Origin: an uncultured Flavobacteriales bacterium
Lineage (GTDB): Bacteria; Bacteroidota; Bacteroidia; Flavobacteriales; Crocinitomicaceae
Reading direction: 5' to 3'
NCBI GenBank assembly: GCA_946479285.1
Contig: CAMLFH010000028.1
Location: 1 to 62,278, forward strand
Length of the DNA stretch: 62,278 bases
Of this stretch, positions 16,121-24,669 are shown one piece after another (position 1 is the stretch's first letter; each line of letters begins with the position of its first letter). The position numbers and the translations under genes are program-made. The notes under the pieces are model-generated. The model searched no databases, had not been told where the DNA came from, and saw only the letters and a list, made by a program, of their open reading frames with translations.

Positions 16121-17446
16121 TTATAACAAATCGTTTGCCAGGTTTGCCAGCTCGGAGCGTTCTCCTTTTTCTAAGCGAACATGTGCAAACAGATTCTGAC
16201 CTTTCAAGCGGTCGATGAGGTAAGCAAGCCCGTTACTGTTTTCATCCAGGTAAGGCGTATCAATTTGGTGAACGTCTCCTGTAAATACAATTTTGGTTCC
16301 TTCTCCGGCACGTGTAATGATGGTTTTTACTTCATGGGGCGTCAAATTTTGAGCTTCATCTACAATGAACAGGATATTGGATAAACTTCTACCGCGTATA
16401 AAAGCAAGCGGAGTAATTAAGATGCGTCCGCTTTCTTCCATTTCAACAATGTGCTTGTGGCGTTTTTCATTTTCCCCGAATTGGGATTTGATAAATTTCA
16501 AATTATCCCACAGCGGTTCCATGTACGGACCGATTTTATCTTTTGCATCACCCGGAAGGAAACCGATTTCTTTATTGGATAAAGGAACCAACGGGCGGGC
16601 AAGGATAATCTGCTGGAAGAGTTTGTGCTGTTCCAAAGCGGCGGCCAGGGCAAGCAGTGTTTTTCCTGTTCCTGCAACACCCTGCAGGGCAACCAGCTTG
16701 ATATTGTTATTCATCAGGGCATTAATAGCAAATGCCTGTTCTGCATTTTTGGGTTTAATCCCGGAAGTGTATTCTTTTTCTACGCGCTGAAGGGTATCTG
16801 TATGCGGATCGAAATACGCCAAACCGGAGCTTTTTCCATTTTTGAGGATGTAATATCCGTTCGCAACTTTCTGATTCCCCAAAATACCTTCTTCATCAAT
16901 GGTTCCTTTCAGGAATAATTGCTTGATGGTTTCAGATTCGATTCCTTCAATGGTAGAACTGGAAGTTTGATGCAATTCGTGTGAATGTACTTTTCCTGTT
17001 TCATAATCCTCTGCCAGGATTCCAAGTGCTTTCGCTTTGATCCGCAGGTTGATGTCTTTGGTTACAAGAATAACTTCCTTTTTGGGTTCCTGCTCTTTCA
17101 CTGCAAGAGTTGCATTGATAATCTTATGGTCGTTCTTACCAACGCCATAAACGACTTCTGCATCAATACCCTTCGGTTGTGAGTCAAGAAGCACTTTAAA
17201 CGACCCTAAATTAGGCCCCAGTGTGATCCATTGTTGTAAACCGCCGTTTGCCGATATTCTATCAATGAAACGAATTACTTCACGGGCTGAGAAATTTTTG
17301 GTGTCATTTCCAATCTTGAACTTATCCAATTCTTCCAAAACGGTAATTGGAATTGCGACATCTTGCGTTTCGAAATGCATGATCGCATCGTGGTCATGTA
17401 ATAGTACAGAAGTATCTAATACGAATAGTTTGTTCTTTTTAGCCAT
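16121..17446 (-). CDS. PIN domain-PhoH ATPase fusion (PhoH2-like)
   Basis: 441 residues. N-terminal PIN nuclease-like domain (about 1-150) with LFVLDTSVLLHD carrying the first acidic residue (D11), VLEELDKFK and VTKDINLRIKAKALGI; C-terminal PhoH ATPase with Walker A GVAGTGKT, Walker B FIVDEAQNLTPHEVKT and the following GEGTKIVFTGD. PIN-PhoH proteins act as RNA nuclease/helicases in related bacteria. Usual length for the fusion. It begins 69 bases after an exact -7 box (17516-17523). Confidence 0.93.
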   Translation of the reverse strand: MAKKNKLFVLDTSVLLHDHDAIMHFETQDVAIPITVLEELDKFKIGNDTKNFSAREVIRFIDRISANGGLQQWITLGPNLGSFKVLLDSQPKGIDAEVVYGVGKNDHKIINATLAVKEQEPKKEVILVTKDINLRIKAKALGILAEDYETGKVHSHELHQTSSSTIEGIESETIKQLFLKGTIDEEGILGNQKVANGYYILKNGKSSGLAYFDPHTDTLQRVEKEYTSGIKPKNAEQAFAINALMNNNIKLVALQGVAGTGKTLLALAAALEQHKLFQQIILARPLVPLSNKEIGFLPGDAKDKIGPYMEPLWDNLKFIKSQFGENEKRHKHIVEMEESGRILITPLAFIRGRSLSNILFIVDEAQNLTPHEVKTIITRAGEGTKIVFTGDVHQIDTPYLDENSNGLAYLIDRLKGQNLFAHVRLEKGERSELANLANDLL

Positions 17447-17515
17447 GCTGAAGTATTTCTATTAAAGTACTTCTTTCCCAAATCTGTTACACGGAAAAAG
17501 ATTCAAACTTATTGA

Positions 17516-17523
17516 CAAAGATA
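17516..17523 (-). promoter_or_regulatory. Candidate -7 box (TATCTTTG) for PhoH gene
   Basis: Exact TAnnTTTG on the minus strand, 69 bases before the ATG at 17446; it directly follows the terminator of the upstream gene. Confidence 0.45.
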
Positions 17524-17532
17524 TGTGATTAA

Positions 17533-17557
17533 AAAAGGGAGCTTTTAACTCCCTTTT
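17533..17557 (-). terminator. Rho-independent terminator for 17568-20954
   Basis: Stem AAAAGGGAG / CTCCCTTTT, with a run of six T after it on the minus strand; 11 bases past the stop at 17568. Confidence 0.88.
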
Positions 17558-17567
17558 AATATTCGCT

Positions 17568-20500
17568 TTATCTTTCTATCACAAACCGCTTCAGTGTTTT
17601 AGCGCCCTGTGAATGCAGTTCGATGTTATAAACTCCCATGGCTAGTTTTCCACAGTCAATTTTAGTTTGACCCGGAACAAGTGTAGTTGTTGAAATAACT
17701 CTTCCCAGTTGATCAAGGATTCGTGCTTCGATCACCTGGCTGGAACTATTGTCTACATTCAGGAAGTTATTTGCAGGATTCGGGTAGATATTTACCACCT
17801 GGTTCAACAATTCCGAGAGGGAGTTTGGCGTTCCTGTAGACAAACGGTTATCACGATTTGATCTTGTAGTATTGAAATCCTGTGCCATTTTGGTAGTTGA
17901 ACAAAGACTTGGAGCAGCAACCGTAACTTCATAGAACAGACCATCTGTGTCTATTATATTGGCATCGGTAAAGGTAAACAAGTTATTCGGCATGGTTTGA
18001 ATGGTTGTCCATCCAGCGGCATCCGTATGTCTCCTCACCAGGAAGTTCGTATAGATGAATCCTTCATAGCTGTCCCAGAAAAGATTGATATCGTTTCCTA
18101 ACCCGTGGCTGATTACCAAATGGATGGTTTTGTGGATTGAACTTAATTCGGATTCATTTCCGCAATCATCCACAGAAGAGATCTTGTATCTCCAGGAACG
18201 AACGTTCGGAGAAGCTACCAGGTCGTTGTAAATAGATTCGTCCGTATAAGGTACGGAAGCTACTAACTGGTACAAACCAGCCTGGGATGTTTCCCTGTAA
18301 ATGTTGAAGTGGTCAATACCGGTTGTAATCGGCTTTTCCCAAACAACCAGGTTTGTATTGGTGGTGGAATCAACAGTTACTAAACAGATTTCAATCGGAT
18401 CAGGCAAGGTTGATCCAACTGTTCCGCCCAAAACAGTAATACATCCGGATGCTCCTGTTATGGAAACAGAGTAGTTCCCCGGACTCAAATTCGTGATGTT
18501 TTGTGTTGTTGCACCGTTCGACCACAAATAAGCAGTTGGGTTCCCGGTAATGACAGTTAATTGGATTTGTCCGTCATTTGAACAAGAAGAAGGAATGATG
18601 GTGTCAATTGCCAACGTTGGCCCAAAATTATTGGAAACCAATGCAGAAGAGCTGAATGAACAACCGTTTGCATCCGTGATGGTACAAGTGAAAGTTCCCG
18701 CGCCAATGTTTGTAAGTGTTGCACTATTCGTACCAACAGCTGTTCCCTGACCGTTTACCCATGCATAGTTGAACGGAGCTGTTCCACCGTTGAAAGATGC
18801 TACAACTTGTCCGTTTGTTGCAGAACAAGACGGCTGAGTCACACTCATTGGATTCGACATGATCTGCTGAGGTTCCTGTACGGTGTAAGTTGCCGTAGAA
18901 ACACATCCGCTGGCATCCGTGATTGTCAATTCGTATGGTCCGCCTGGTAATCCTGCAATATCTTCCGTTGAAGCACCGTTTGACCATGCATACACAAAAG
19001 GAGCAGTACCAAGATTTGTTGTTACGTTGATCGAACCATTGCTTGTCCCGAAACAAGTTGCTCCTGTTGGAGTTCCTGTTTGAGAAAGTCCGTTTGAACC
19101 AACCATTGACATTGCTGTTGACAAACAACCGTTTGCATCCGTTACAGAAACTACGTACAAACCAGGCGCTAAATCATCTGCATCGCTTTGAGTAGAACCA
19201 TTACTCCAGTAAATAGAGTAAGGCGACTGACCATTTGTAATGCTTACGGTAGCCGTTCCTGTATTTTGATTACAATTGGATGATCCGGCAGTTGTAACCA
19301 GATCCGGCGTTTGATTGATTCCAAATGGCAGTGTAGCCGAACTGCTGCAGCCAAATTGATTGGTTTTGGTATAAGTCATTACAACAGTTGATCCTGTAGG
19401 ATAAGAAGGCTGGAAGGTATTATTGATAATTCCTGTTCCCGACCAGGTCCCGCCATTTGGAGTTACCCAGTTATTTAAATTGATTGGATTTGCATTCTCA
19501 CAAACCGCATTTACCGGATTTGAGAATGAAATTACTGGTTTAGGATTAACTGTAACCGCAATAACTTTTGTGTCTACTAGCGTTAGGTTTTCAAAAAGTT
19601 TAAATTCTAAATCCGCAGTCGTTGGACTAGCAACGTCATTGGTGTTTGTAACCATAACAGAATAATTTAATCCTGTACCGGATATAGATAACGCTGAATT
19701 TGGAATAACAGCAACGTTTTGGGAGGTAACGGTCATAGATAGGTTTGCCTGACTGAAATTTGGGTCAAGTAAAAATATGTTGCTACTCCCATTGCCGTTG
19801 AGGATTGTTCCTTCACACATCACAAAAGTGTCCCAATCCTCGATGTTTGCCAATTGGTTGTATTCTTTCACATAGAATTTCCCACCATCAATGTATGCGA
19901 TGACATAAATACCATTCGATAATTCTGTTCTCAGGCAGGTCGCTGTTGAAGGAGCCAAAGTCGCTCCTGAAGAAATTGTACTTACAGTTGGGTTGGCAGC
20001 ACCCGTTACTTTTTTAAAGAAGCAGGAAGTTGTTTTGTAAAATACATAAGAATCGTTGTTGTATGTGTCAAAATCAAAATCGACCACATTTGATCCGGTG
20101 CTCACATTCACCTGTGTTCCGAAAGTTGTACCATTCCACGAACGGTATTTCAAAGGGAAAGTAGAATAAGGAACAGACCAAACGGAACTGACAGCTGTAG
20201 CACCATTGTTTTTATCGATTAGCATTTTGGAAGCTCCGTCCATATTGTCGAGCGTATTATTGCTATAAGCCCCACCGTTCACAGAAACATCGAAAGGAAT
20301 GTAGTTCGACATGTCGGCTTCTTCATGGATGACATAGGCCGTATTTCCGTCTAAGTGAGAAGCAATAGATCCTGCAAAATCCGTTTGCTCCAGGTTTGGG
20401 GATGCTCCTCCCAAAACAGTGTGTGTTGATAAATTCACTGTTAGAAGTGCATCATCCGGAGAATAACCGGTTGCCTGCTCATTCTCGTTGTAGAATGATA

Positions 20501-20954
20501 AAATCAATTGGTTGAATGAATTTACTTTTAGGGAATATTGGTGATTGTAATTTACAGTATTATAACCACCGAAAAAGCTTTGGTAAACCCACGAGCTGGC
20601 AATAGTGCTCCATTTGTAAATATACAGGAACTGGCTTGGCAAGGCTCCCTGGTTTGACTTCAATGCAAAAACAGGTGTGTCTTCCCCAATAACCAATAAG
20701 TCAAGACCGGATGTTGTTCCAGGAACGGTAGCCCCTGACATGGATACCCACGAGCTGGTAACCGGGCTCCATTTGTAAACGGTAACTACTCCGCCGCTTC
20801 CAAGAGCAGCAGCGTATAAATTTCCGCCGGGCGTAGTTTCGATATCAACTTCGATCGCATTTGCAATTCCGGTTGAACTTCCGATAAAATTCCAACCCTG
20901 CGAAAAGGAAAAGGTTGAAACAAAAACAACAAATAGCGTAAGTAGTTTTTTCAT
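17568..20954 (-). CDS. SprB-repeat T9SS surface protein, paralogue 1
   Basis: 1128 residues. Signal peptide MKKLLTLFVVFVSTFSFSQ; a propeller-like N-terminal part (VYKWSPVTSSWVSM, IYKWSTIASSWVYQ); from about residue 550 to 850 a series of SprB-type repeats, recognisable by WSNGSTQSDADDLAPG and VSVTDANGC and their relatives; from about 855 paired fibronectin-like modules starting ICLVTVDSTTNTNLVVWE and containing GIDHFNIYRET and RSWRYKISSV; then the linker AQDFNTTRSNR; finally a T9SS tail from VNIYPNPANNF (about 1055). Such proteins sit on the cell surface and serve in adhesion or gliding. The same C-terminal layout recurs in the next two genes. The exact ligand is unknown. Confidence 0.88.
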   Translation of the reverse strand: MKKLLTLFVVFVSTFSFSQGWNFIGSSTGIANAIEVDIETTPGGNLYAAALGSGGVVTVYKWSPVTSSWVSMSGATVPGTTSGLDLLVIGEDTPVFALKSNQGALPSQFLYIYKWSTIASSWVYQSFFGGYNTVNYNHQYSLKVNSFNQLILSFYNENEQATGYSPDDALLTVNLSTHTVLGGASPNLEQTDFAGSIASHLDGNTAYVIHEEADMSNYIPFDVSVNGGAYSNNTLDNMDGASKMLIDKNNGATAVSSVWSVPYSTFPLKYRSWNGTTFGTQVNVSTGSNVVDFDFDTYNNDSYVFYKTTSCFFKKVTGAANPTVSTISSGATLAPSTATCLRTELSNGIYVIAYIDGGKFYVKEYNQLANIEDWDTFVMCEGTILNGNGSSNIFLLDPNFSQANLSMTVTSQNVAVIPNSALSISGTGLNYSVMVTNTNDVASPTTADLEFKLFENLTLVDTKVIAVTVNPKPVISFSNPVNAVCENANPINLNNWVTPNGGTWSGTGIINNTFQPSYPTGSTVVMTYTKTNQFGCSSSATLPFGINQTPDLVTTAGSSNCNQNTGTATVSITNGQSPYSIYWSNGSTQSDADDLAPGLYVVSVTDANGCLSTAMSMVGSNGLSQTGTPTGATCFGTSNGSINVTTNLGTAPFVYAWSNGASTEDIAGLPGGPYELTITDASGCVSTATYTVQEPQQIMSNPMSVTQPSCSATNGQVVASFNGGTAPFNYAWVNGQGTAVGTNSATLTNIGAGTFTCTITDANGCSFSSSALVSNNFGPTLAIDTIIPSSCSNDGQIQLTVITGNPTAYLWSNGATTQNITNLSPGNYSVSITGASGCITVLGGTVGSTLPDPIEICLVTVDSTTNTNLVVWEKPITTGIDHFNIYRETSQAGLYQLVASVPYTDESIYNDLVASPNVRSWRYKISSVDDCGNESELSSIHKTIHLVISHGLGNDINLFWDSYEGFIYTNFLVRRHTDAAGWTTIQTMPNNLFTFTDANIIDTDGLFYEVTVAAPSLCSTTKMAQDFNTTRSNRDNRLSTGTPNSLSELLNQVVNIYPNPANNFLNVDNSSSQVIEARILDQLGRVISTTTLVPGQTKIDCGKLAMGVYNIELHSQGAKTLKRFVIER

Positions 20955-20985
20955 AAGTACTTTAATATTAGCAATTCACAATCAG

Positions 20986-20993
20986 CAAAGGTA
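20986..20993 (-). promoter_or_regulatory. Candidate -7 box (TACCTTTG) for 17568-20954
   Basis: Exact TAnnTTTG on the minus strand, 31 bases before the ATG at 20954. Confidence 0.5.
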
Positions 20994-21076
20994 ACCAAAT
21001 ATAATTGGGGCCTCTTAAGAGACTCGTATGTTGTAGTTCTCTTTGTGTGTTTTCGGTCTTTCTACAAATAATTGGT

Positions 21077-21104
21077 AAAAAAAAGAGCCCGCCATGGCGG
21101 ACTC
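21077..21104 (-). terminator. Terminator for 21129-24587
   Basis: Near-palindrome GAGCCCGCC AT GGCGGACTC with one mismatch, followed on the minus strand by eight T; 25 bases past the stop at 21129. Confidence 0.85.
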
Positions 21105-21128
21105 CCGGGTTTACTAAAACCATATAGT

Positions 21129-24100
21129 TTAGAACTTGCTGATTCTCTTAGTGATCTTCGAAGTGGAAGAACTGATCTCAACCAGGTAAATACCGGATTG
21201 AATATCATTCAATTGAATCGAAATTTTAGAATCTGAACTGGTTGTCGTGCTCACCACTTTTCCTGAAAGCGAAGTAACACGATAAGTCAAAGTTTCATTT
21301 CCGTCCTGAACAAATGTTACATCGCCCTGCGTTGGGTTCGGGTACATTTGGACCTCATTCAGGTAATTTTCAGAAATACTGTTTGATTCTGCTCCGTCAA
21401 CTCCTTCTCCCACTGCAAACTGACCGCGCTCACGGTTTGAACGGGTAGTATTGAAATCCTGTGCTTTAGTAGCTGTGCATGGGGAGTTTGTAAGCATTTC
21501 GATGTAATAATCCACACCGGTTGATCCTGCAGTAGGGGTATCGTTGTAGAAAGAAGTTCCCAATGCAATGATTCCACTTACCGGCATCCAGGCTTCCAGG
21601 TCTGTTTTTCTCCAAACCACATAACCGGCTACGTTTCCTGAACCTTCGTAATCATCCCAGAGGATATCAAAAGATCCGTTCCCGGTATTCAGGATGGTAT
21701 TCAAATGCAGGGTTTTGTGTTCCGTAGAAATAGGGCTTTCCGCACCACATGCATTTACAGCAGAGATCTTATAACGCCAGGAACGATTCATCGGTGAAGC
21801 AACTACATCATTGAAGTAAGACAAACTGGACGCTTTTACCGTATCAATTAACTGGTAGTTTCCTGCCAAATCTGACTCGCGGTAGATGTTGTAATGATCA
21901 ATTCCCGAAGTTTCTGTTCTTTGCCAAACAACTAAGTTGGTTGTGGTAGCTGTATCAACAGTTACCAAACAAATAGGCTGAGCAAGTGGTGCTCTTGTTC
22001 CAACAAAAACAGTTTTTGAAGAATAACATGGCTGAAGAACCGTTCCACTTACTGCAGTGATCGTGTAAGAACCTTCGGCCAAATTGAAATTACTTTGGGT
22101 AATAGCTCCATTTGACCAGGACCAGGAGTATGGAAGATTTCCACCATTCGGATCTACAGAGAAGTTTACGGTAACTCCACCATTGCTTTGATTACATTGT
22201 GTGTTCAAAATGCTGGTGTTGATATCTGAAGCGAACTCATCGTCCAATTGATGTGTGAATTCTTTGATACATCCGGTTCCGTCAGTAACTTCCAAAGTAT
22301 ACAATCCATATCCTACTCCGGTTAGGTTCAAACCTGTCTGACCTGTACCAATCCACTCAAAAGTTGGAGTGCCCGGTGCGTTAACAACGGCTGTAATACT
22401 TCCGTCAGCTGCACCGCAAGAAGGCTCGGTAGGAAAGAAATTAGCAGTAATAGGAGCAGGTTGCGTAATGGTGTAAGAACCTGAAACCTGGCATCCGTTG
22501 ACGTCCCAAACATTTACGGAATAAGATCCCGGAGCCAGGTTGGAAATAGTTTGTGTTCCATAACCATTCGACCATAAGAACTCATATGAATTCGGGTTTG
22601 AGATATTGATACTGATAGATCCGTCATTTGCACCATTACAGGTAACGTTGGTAATGGTAGGCGTAAGGGTCACATTTGTTGCGCCAACGGAAGTAACTCC
22701 GGTAAGGTGACAGTTGTAATCATCTGTTGTGCTGTAATAGTAAGGTCCTGGTGCCAAACCGGTAATAGTATTAGAGGTTTGACCTGTTGACCATTCCAAA
22801 ATGTAGTTGGCAGAAGCTCCGGGCGTAAATGTTACCGTAGCAGTTCCTGTTGCAGACCCGCACGCACTTGGATTAGAAACTACAGAAGCACTTCCAAGCG
22901 CTGGGAATATTAATGTTGAAGATCCGATTACCATACAGCCGTCAATTTCATCGTTCAGGATGATGGTTCCACCGGTAAAGGTCTGTGAAAGAACGGTTCC
23001 GTCTATGGTTGTTCCTTCAACCGGATTTCCGTTGAGACTGAATGTTCCATGGTCGTAGTAATTGACATAGTTTGTCAGGTCGATCAGATTGTCATTGCTG
23101 CATAAATACAAGGGATTCGAAGAGAAAGTTACTACCGGTGCTGCCGTAACTCCAACCGTGTTTGAAGGTAAATTAACGGTGGTATTACTGTAACCATCTG
23201 TCACAATTAACTGGATATTCGAGTTTCCTCCTGTACCGATAAAACCATAGATCGCATATTTTGTAACAGCCGGAGAAACCGTATTATCGAAATAGATCAA
23301 TTCTGCAGATAAACCTGAAACTACACCACTTAGGTCTGTCATGAAAAACATTCTTAAAGGTCCGTCCTTGTTGTCATCGTAGAATTCCAAGGCGTGATAG
23401 ATGAGGTTTTGATGATTGGAACAAGTTCCACCGGTTGGGACAATCGAAGACGGATTGATTTCCGGTTTGGTATTGTAAACCTTCGAGTAATAGTAGCCGT
23501 CGTTTTGATAATTGATAGCTAAATGCTCGGCATTTGGAGCCAATGAAAGCATAAACAGGTTATTTAAACCTGCTGTAAGTGGAACCTGAATCCCCAGTGT
23601 ATCCCAATCACCGGTTCCCCAGTCCTTTCTGAAAACATAGGTGTTTCCAAAATTACCATCACCTGCCGGACTAAAATTCGAAAGCAGAAAGGAATAACTG
23701 GCATTTTGTGTTGTAGCATATCTTGCCGTGTCGATATTGAAACTAAGGGCAGGATCTGTAGCGGTGTTCAATTGAAGGTCACCTGTTCCGGGAAGTGTCT
23801 TTTCATAAGTAGTCTCGTTTGCATAACTTCTCATGAAAATGTTTGGCGGATTCTGGCCGTTTCCAGCCATGAAAAAACTCCCGGATGTAAAATCGGTCCC
23901 CAGGTTCGTTTTCAGAAAGGCATCATTTGCTCCACTTGAATTATAAGGAGATGCCATTAATGGGTCGTTTATATCGGCAACGAATATCCTGTTGGAACCA
24001 GCGCCTGAGTATCCATAATAAATACTGGAGCTGGAAAGGTAGATCTGAAAATGGGTGTTATTTCCCCCAACTGTGCTGAAGGGACTATCCCAGGTATTGC

Positions 24101-24587
24101 TGCCGGTGTTGAATGTGCATATAAACGGAGTCGCGTTCTCAGTATACATCACAACCAGTTTGTTTGTTCCCGGAATTGCTTTAAACTCCCATGAACCTAA
24201 ACCACCTGTTGCAATCAAGGAGTTATATCCGATGATGGTATTGGTGTTGAAGTCAAACATGTGTGCATACAAACCACCAAAACCACCGGTTACGAAGTAA
24301 GCTTTGTTACCGATTACTTCCCCTTCAATTCGGGTCATTCCCGAGATGTAAGTGTCTTCCGCATCGAGCCATTTCCAGGAACCCACTTCCGGGTTATACA
24401 TGGTAACACGTATGTAGTTTCCAATGGAGTCACTGAAATGGTACAGTTTATTTTGATACATGATTGATTTAACCTGTCCGCTTGACAAATAGGGATCGTC
24501 GGGCATATCGGAAGACCAATCGTATGCTTGTGCCTGTACCTTTGAAAGGCTTAACAGCATAACACATAAGAACACTAATTTTCTCAT
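21129..24587 (-). CDS. SprB-repeat T9SS surface protein, paralogue 2
   Basis: 1152 residues. Signal peptide (LVFLCVMLLSLSKVQAQ), an N-terminal propeller-like region (about 20-400), a cadherin-like transition, then SprB-type repeats (about 570-860) such as WSTGQTSNTITGLAPGPY and WSNGYGTQTISNLAPGSYSV, the paired module ICLVTVDTATTTNLVVW with GIDHYNIYRESDLAG and SWRYKISAV, the linker AQDFNTTRSNRERGQF and a T9SS tail starting VQMYPNPTQGDVTF. Same plan as the gene before and the gene after it. Secreted surface protein, probably an adhesin; ligand unknown. Confidence 0.88.
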   Translation of the reverse strand: MRKLVFLCVMLLSLSKVQAQAYDWSSDMPDDPYLSSGQVKSIMYQNKLYHFSDSIGNYIRVTMYNPEVGSWKWLDAEDTYISGMTRIEGEVIGNKAYFVTGGFGGLYAHMFDFNTNTIIGYNSLIATGGLGSWEFKAIPGTNKLVVMYTENATPFICTFNTGSNTWDSPFSTVGGNNTHFQIYLSSSSIYYGYSGAGSNRIFVADINDPLMASPYNSSGANDAFLKTNLGTDFTSGSFFMAGNGQNPPNIFMRSYANETTYEKTLPGTGDLQLNTATDPALSFNIDTARYATTQNASYSFLLSNFSPAGDGNFGNTYVFRKDWGTGDWDTLGIQVPLTAGLNNLFMLSLAPNAEHLAINYQNDGYYYSKVYNTKPEINPSSIVPTGGTCSNHQNLIYHALEFYDDNKDGPLRMFFMTDLSGVVSGLSAELIYFDNTVSPAVTKYAIYGFIGTGGNSNIQLIVTDGYSNTTVNLPSNTVGVTAAPVVTFSSNPLYLCSNDNLIDLTNYVNYYDHGTFSLNGNPVEGTTIDGTVLSQTFTGGTIILNDEIDGCMVIGSSTLIFPALGSASVVSNPSACGSATGTATVTFTPGASANYILEWSTGQTSNTITGLAPGPYYYSTTDDYNCHLTGVTSVGATNVTLTPTITNVTCNGANDGSISINISNPNSYEFLWSNGYGTQTISNLAPGSYSVNVWDVNGCQVSGSYTITQPAPITANFFPTEPSCGAADGSITAVVNAPGTPTFEWIGTGQTGLNLTGVGYGLYTLEVTDGTGCIKEFTHQLDDEFASDINTSILNTQCNQSNGGVTVNFSVDPNGGNLPYSWSWSNGAITQSNFNLAEGSYTITAVSGTVLQPCYSSKTVFVGTRAPLAQPICLVTVDTATTTNLVVWQRTETSGIDHYNIYRESDLAGNYQLIDTVKASSLSYFNDVVASPMNRSWRYKISAVNACGAESPISTEHKTLHLNTILNTGNGSFDILWDDYEGSGNVAGYVVWRKTDLEAWMPVSGIIALGTSFYNDTPTAGSTGVDYYIEMLTNSPCTATKAQDFNTTRSNRERGQFAVGEGVDGAESNSISENYLNEVQMYPNPTQGDVTFVQDGNETLTYRVTSLSGKVVSTTTSSDSKISIQLNDIQSGIYLVEISSSTSKITKRISKF

Positions 24588-24612
24588 AATTGTAGAATTA
24601 AATAGTACCGAA

Positions 24613-24649
24613 AAAAAATCATTGCACCGGGTTGGAACAATGATTTTTT
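24613..24649 (-). terminator. Rho-independent terminator for 24670-27054
   Basis: Stem AAAAAATCATTG / CAATGATTTTTT (12 pairs) with a 13-base loop, 20 bases past the stop at 24670; T-rich on the minus-strand 3' side. Confidence 0.88.
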
Positions 24650-24669
24650 AATTCGTTTATTGAAGCAGT